Source: an uncultured Eubacteriales bacterium
Lineage (GTDB): Bacteria; Bacillota; Clostridia; Lachnospirales; Lachnospiraceae
DNA: 15,492 bases
Assembly (NCBI GenBank): GCA_900313855.1
Contig: OMSZ01000151.1
Span: 1 to 15,492 of the forward strand
Direction of reading: 5' to 3'
In this document: piece by piece, positions 13,743 through 15,492 of the stretch
How the letters are laid out: each line of letters opens with the position of its first letter
Numbering within the stretch: position 1 is the stretch's first letter
Notes under the pieces: model-generated
What the model saw: the letters and a program-made list of their open reading frames with translations, nothing else
What the model was told of the DNA's origin: nothing
The model's database searches: none
Program-made: the position numbers and the translations under genes

Positions 13743-15272
13743 CTACGCTTCTTTTTCCTTCTTAACTGCTATAGTCACAAGTACGATACCTGCTACGAAC
13801 AGGTAAACCCACCACTCGATTGAAAGCCAGAACTCTCTGGTTAAGTATAATGCCAACAGTGAAAGTGTCGTTGAAGAAGCTATTACATACTCCCTGCGGT
13901 TTTTCATAGCTGCAACAACCAGCATGATTATTCCTGTTATTCCTAAGAACAGAAGATTTCCAAGCCCCTCGACATCTACGTTATGAAGAAGCAGCGCTGC
14001 CAATGTCAGACATGTGAGAACAAACTGTGCTGTACGAATACCATTTGCCTTATCATACCAAATCTTACCCAAAAGAACAATCCCTGCGCCAAAGAATACA
14101 CTCATCAGCTCTATTTCAAAATCTTCCAGTGCGATAACAGGTGCTAAGCAAAATGATGCCATTACCATGAAAAGAAGTGTGATCGTCTTTAATATGCGTT
14201 TAGCTGTATCATTTGTAACTACCGAATCTATAAGTGCCGGAATAAATGCTATCATGACACATATTACCATTCCTGCATAAAACAGTATATCCCAACTAAG
14301 CTTATGATACCACTCTGTGCCCGTAATAACATAGGTTGCAAGCTCAAGTACGATCATCATACCGTGAACCATCGCCAGTTTTTTGTTGCGCTCTTCTTTG
14401 CCTCTATACCACATTACAAGAAATGCAGCAGCCGTTGTTACAGCAAATGGTACCAGCTCATAAAGCCCTGTATCACTATTCCAGTCATCTATTCCGTCCA
14501 TAAGCTGTACTAATACACAGAACCAGTTAATTGCTATTGTCAACCATACAAGCTCTTTTCTTTCAAGAAGTATCATAAGAATTATCGGTACGATAAGTGT
14601 CATATATCCCCACCACATGTCGTTATCAATATCCCATACTTTATAAAAATGGTCATAAAGCTCATATACTGTATAGAAATTAACAATTATGAATTCAAAA
14701 CTCTGTGCTATTCTGTAACCTATCTTTCCTGTATCATTATACTGAACTGTTGCGAGTAATATAAGTCCGGCAAGTGGAATTATACCAGCAAGATCATCAA
14801 CATTTGCATCGAATACAAGCAAGAACATATTGATGAATATAAATGTGAGTATTCCGAAGTCCCATGCCTTCTTCTCTTTGAAAAATCTGTATCCTATTCC
14901 GATAGATGCTGCCATAAGACCCCACATTGCTTTATCACAATTGTTAAAAAACTCTGTTGCTGCTCCGTCTCTTAAATATCCGTCAATAGTGCTCCAACCT
15001 CCTAGAAATGAAACTGTTAAAAACCCTGTTCCTGCTGTTGCCAGATAATAAAGCGCATGCTCTGTCTTAGTAAGAATACCTTTTTCTCTAAGCTTCCATG
15101 CTACTGCGTAAAGTCCAGCAACAGTTGCGGTAAGTATCAACCTTTTTCCGTTCTCCGACAAATGCTGCCACGCCGTTGTTACGAAAATGCTTCCTGCTAT
15201 CAGGATGAAGATCACTCCTACCACCAACAATAATGTTGAAATTTGATTGTTGTTTTTCTTATTACCTTCCAT
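13743..15272 (-). CDS. Large polytopic membrane protein (DUF2157/SCO7613-like), function unknown
   Basis: 509 residues, almost wholly membrane-embedded, with about 14 hydrophobic helices and short loops. A short charged N-terminus (MEGNKKNNNQ) leads into STLLLVVGVIFILIAGSIFV, followed by TTAWQHLSENGKRLIL and a second helix. This pairing (first helix, short amphipathic W-x-x-L-S stretch, second helix) resembles DUF2157/SCO7613-type membrane proteins. Later loops hold Trp/Asp-rich motifs (DIDNDMWWGYM, DGIDDWNSDTG). No transporter or enzyme motif is visible. It ends with a basic tail (AVKKEKEA). ATG at 15272 has AGAGGTG 5 nt upstream. A weak imperfect hairpin (13718-13735) follows its stop; no strong terminator separates it from the kinase gene 124 bp downstream, so read-through is possible. 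Confidence 0.8.
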   Translation of the reverse strand: MEGNKKNNNQISTLLLVVGVIFILIAGSIFVTTAWQHLSENGKRLILTATVAGLYAVAWKLREKGILTKTEHALYYLATAGTGFLTVSFLGGWSTIDGYLRDGAATEFFNNCDKAMWGLMAASIGIGYRFFKEKKAWDFGILTFIFINMFLLVFDANVDDLAGIIPLAGLILLATVQYNDTGKIGYRIAQSFEFIIVNFYTVYELYDHFYKVWDIDNDMWWGYMTLIVPIILMILLERKELVWLTIAINWFCVLVQLMDGIDDWNSDTGLYELVPFAVTTAAAFLVMWYRGKEERNKKLAMVHGMMIVLELATYVITGTEWYHKLSWDILFYAGMVICVMIAFIPALIDSVVTNDTAKRILKTITLLFMVMASFCLAPVIALEDFEIELMSVFFGAGIVLLGKIWYDKANGIRTAQFVLTCLTLAALLLHNVDVEGLGNLLFLGITGIIMLVVAAMKNRREYVIASSTTLSLLALYLTREFWLSIEWWVYLFVAGIVLVTIAVKKEKEA

Positions 15273-15379
15273 AATAACACCTCTTTCTTATACTAAACTT
15301 AAGTTAACGGTTATCCGTAAAGATAGTTTATTTCTTTCTTATGTGCTAAGTATACGAAAGAATCCCATGTTTGGGGAGA

Positions 15380-15425
15380 TGTCATCTGTCACAACTGCGA
15401 GCACATCGATAGTGACATTTGTCAC
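15380..15425. repeat. Cluster of four TGTCA half-sites
   Basis: TGTCA at 15380-15384 and 15387-15391, then a perfect inverted repeat GTGACA-TT-TGTCAC at 15412-15425. The cluster sits 110-155 bp before the polytopic membrane protein gene and may be an operator. The rest of the 149-bp gap has no convincing promoter. Confidence 0.35.
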
Positions 15426-15492
15426 CATCTCTTTTCCCATTCAAATTCGGGGTTTATCGAGCTGATGTGGGACGGACGCACAGGTCTAACGG
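15422..15492 (-). CDS. Possible C-terminal fragment of an upstream gene
   Basis: From the right edge one minus-strand frame stays open for 22 codons and ends at TGA (15422-15424): it reads PSHISSINPEFEWEKRW at its end. The residue mix looks protein-like, but the piece is too short for identification and no database comparison is possible here. It could equally be noncoding. If real, the gene is upstream of, and on the same strand as, the polytopic membrane protein. Confidence 0.3.
   Translation of the reverse strand, partial: VRPVRPSHISSINPEFEWEKRW

Noticed and set aside
15327..15492. Plus-strand frame with a Cys/His-rich stretch (CHNCEHIDSDICHH) running off the right edge
   Set aside because: It has no in-frame ATG, GTG or TTG before an ATG at 15465 that lacks a ribosome site; the Cys/His run is produced by the TGTCAC repeats.

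Overview
The window looks like a low-to-medium GC Clostridia chromosome, most likely a gut Lachnospiraceae (Roseburia/Butyrivibrio/Coprococcus type). The pointers are a paired glgC-glgD, spoVG next to them, a HydF maturase for [FeFe]-hydrogenase, a NarL-type two-component pair, and strong AGGAGG/GGGGAG-type ribosome binding sites. This is inferred from gene families; no 16S or other taxonomic marker is present. Nearly everything is on the minus strand. The single clear plus-strand gene is at 8493-10022.

Right-to-left on the minus strand. At the right edge there is a possible C-terminal fragment of a gene, then a large polytopic membrane protein (13743-15272). Next come a 7TM-type sensor histidine kinase (12266-13618), an SCP2-like sterol/lipid-carrier protein with its own promoter and a structured leader (11799-12119), a secreted cell-wall-repeat plus transglutaminase-like protein (10811-11623), and a NarL/LuxR response regulator (10114-10785). 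The kinase and regulator are very probably partners although two genes lie between them. A 13-bp hairpin separates the regulator from the convergent plus-strand gene, a membrane-anchored C39-like protein whose catalytic Cys and His positions are both replaced.

Divergent from that gene is hydF (6866-8203). Its G domain carries a tandem 12-residue repeat insertion. Then follow a 562-residue coiled-coil protein of DivIVA/ATP-synthase-b-like type with two repeat arrays, and a YbgC/4HBT acyl-CoA thioesterase translated 14 nt after it; both end at a strong terminator. Next is the glycogen unit glgC-glgD (overlapping ATGA), a candidate 24-residue amphipathic peptide ORF, and spoVG. The last gene, cut by the left edge, is a polyprenyl-phosphate sugar-1-phosphate transferase for exopolysaccharide or capsule.

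Functional themes are carbon storage (ADP-glucose synthesis), envelope polysaccharide initiation, hydrogen metabolism (HydF), and a cell-envelope sensing region (kinase, regulator, secreted transglutaminase-like protein). No tRNA, rRNA, insertion sequence, prophage or CRISPR array is visible. The best candidates for something undescribed are the HydF repeat insertion, the degenerate C39-like anchored protein, the small peptide between glgD and spoVG, and the SCP2 leader with competing pairings.
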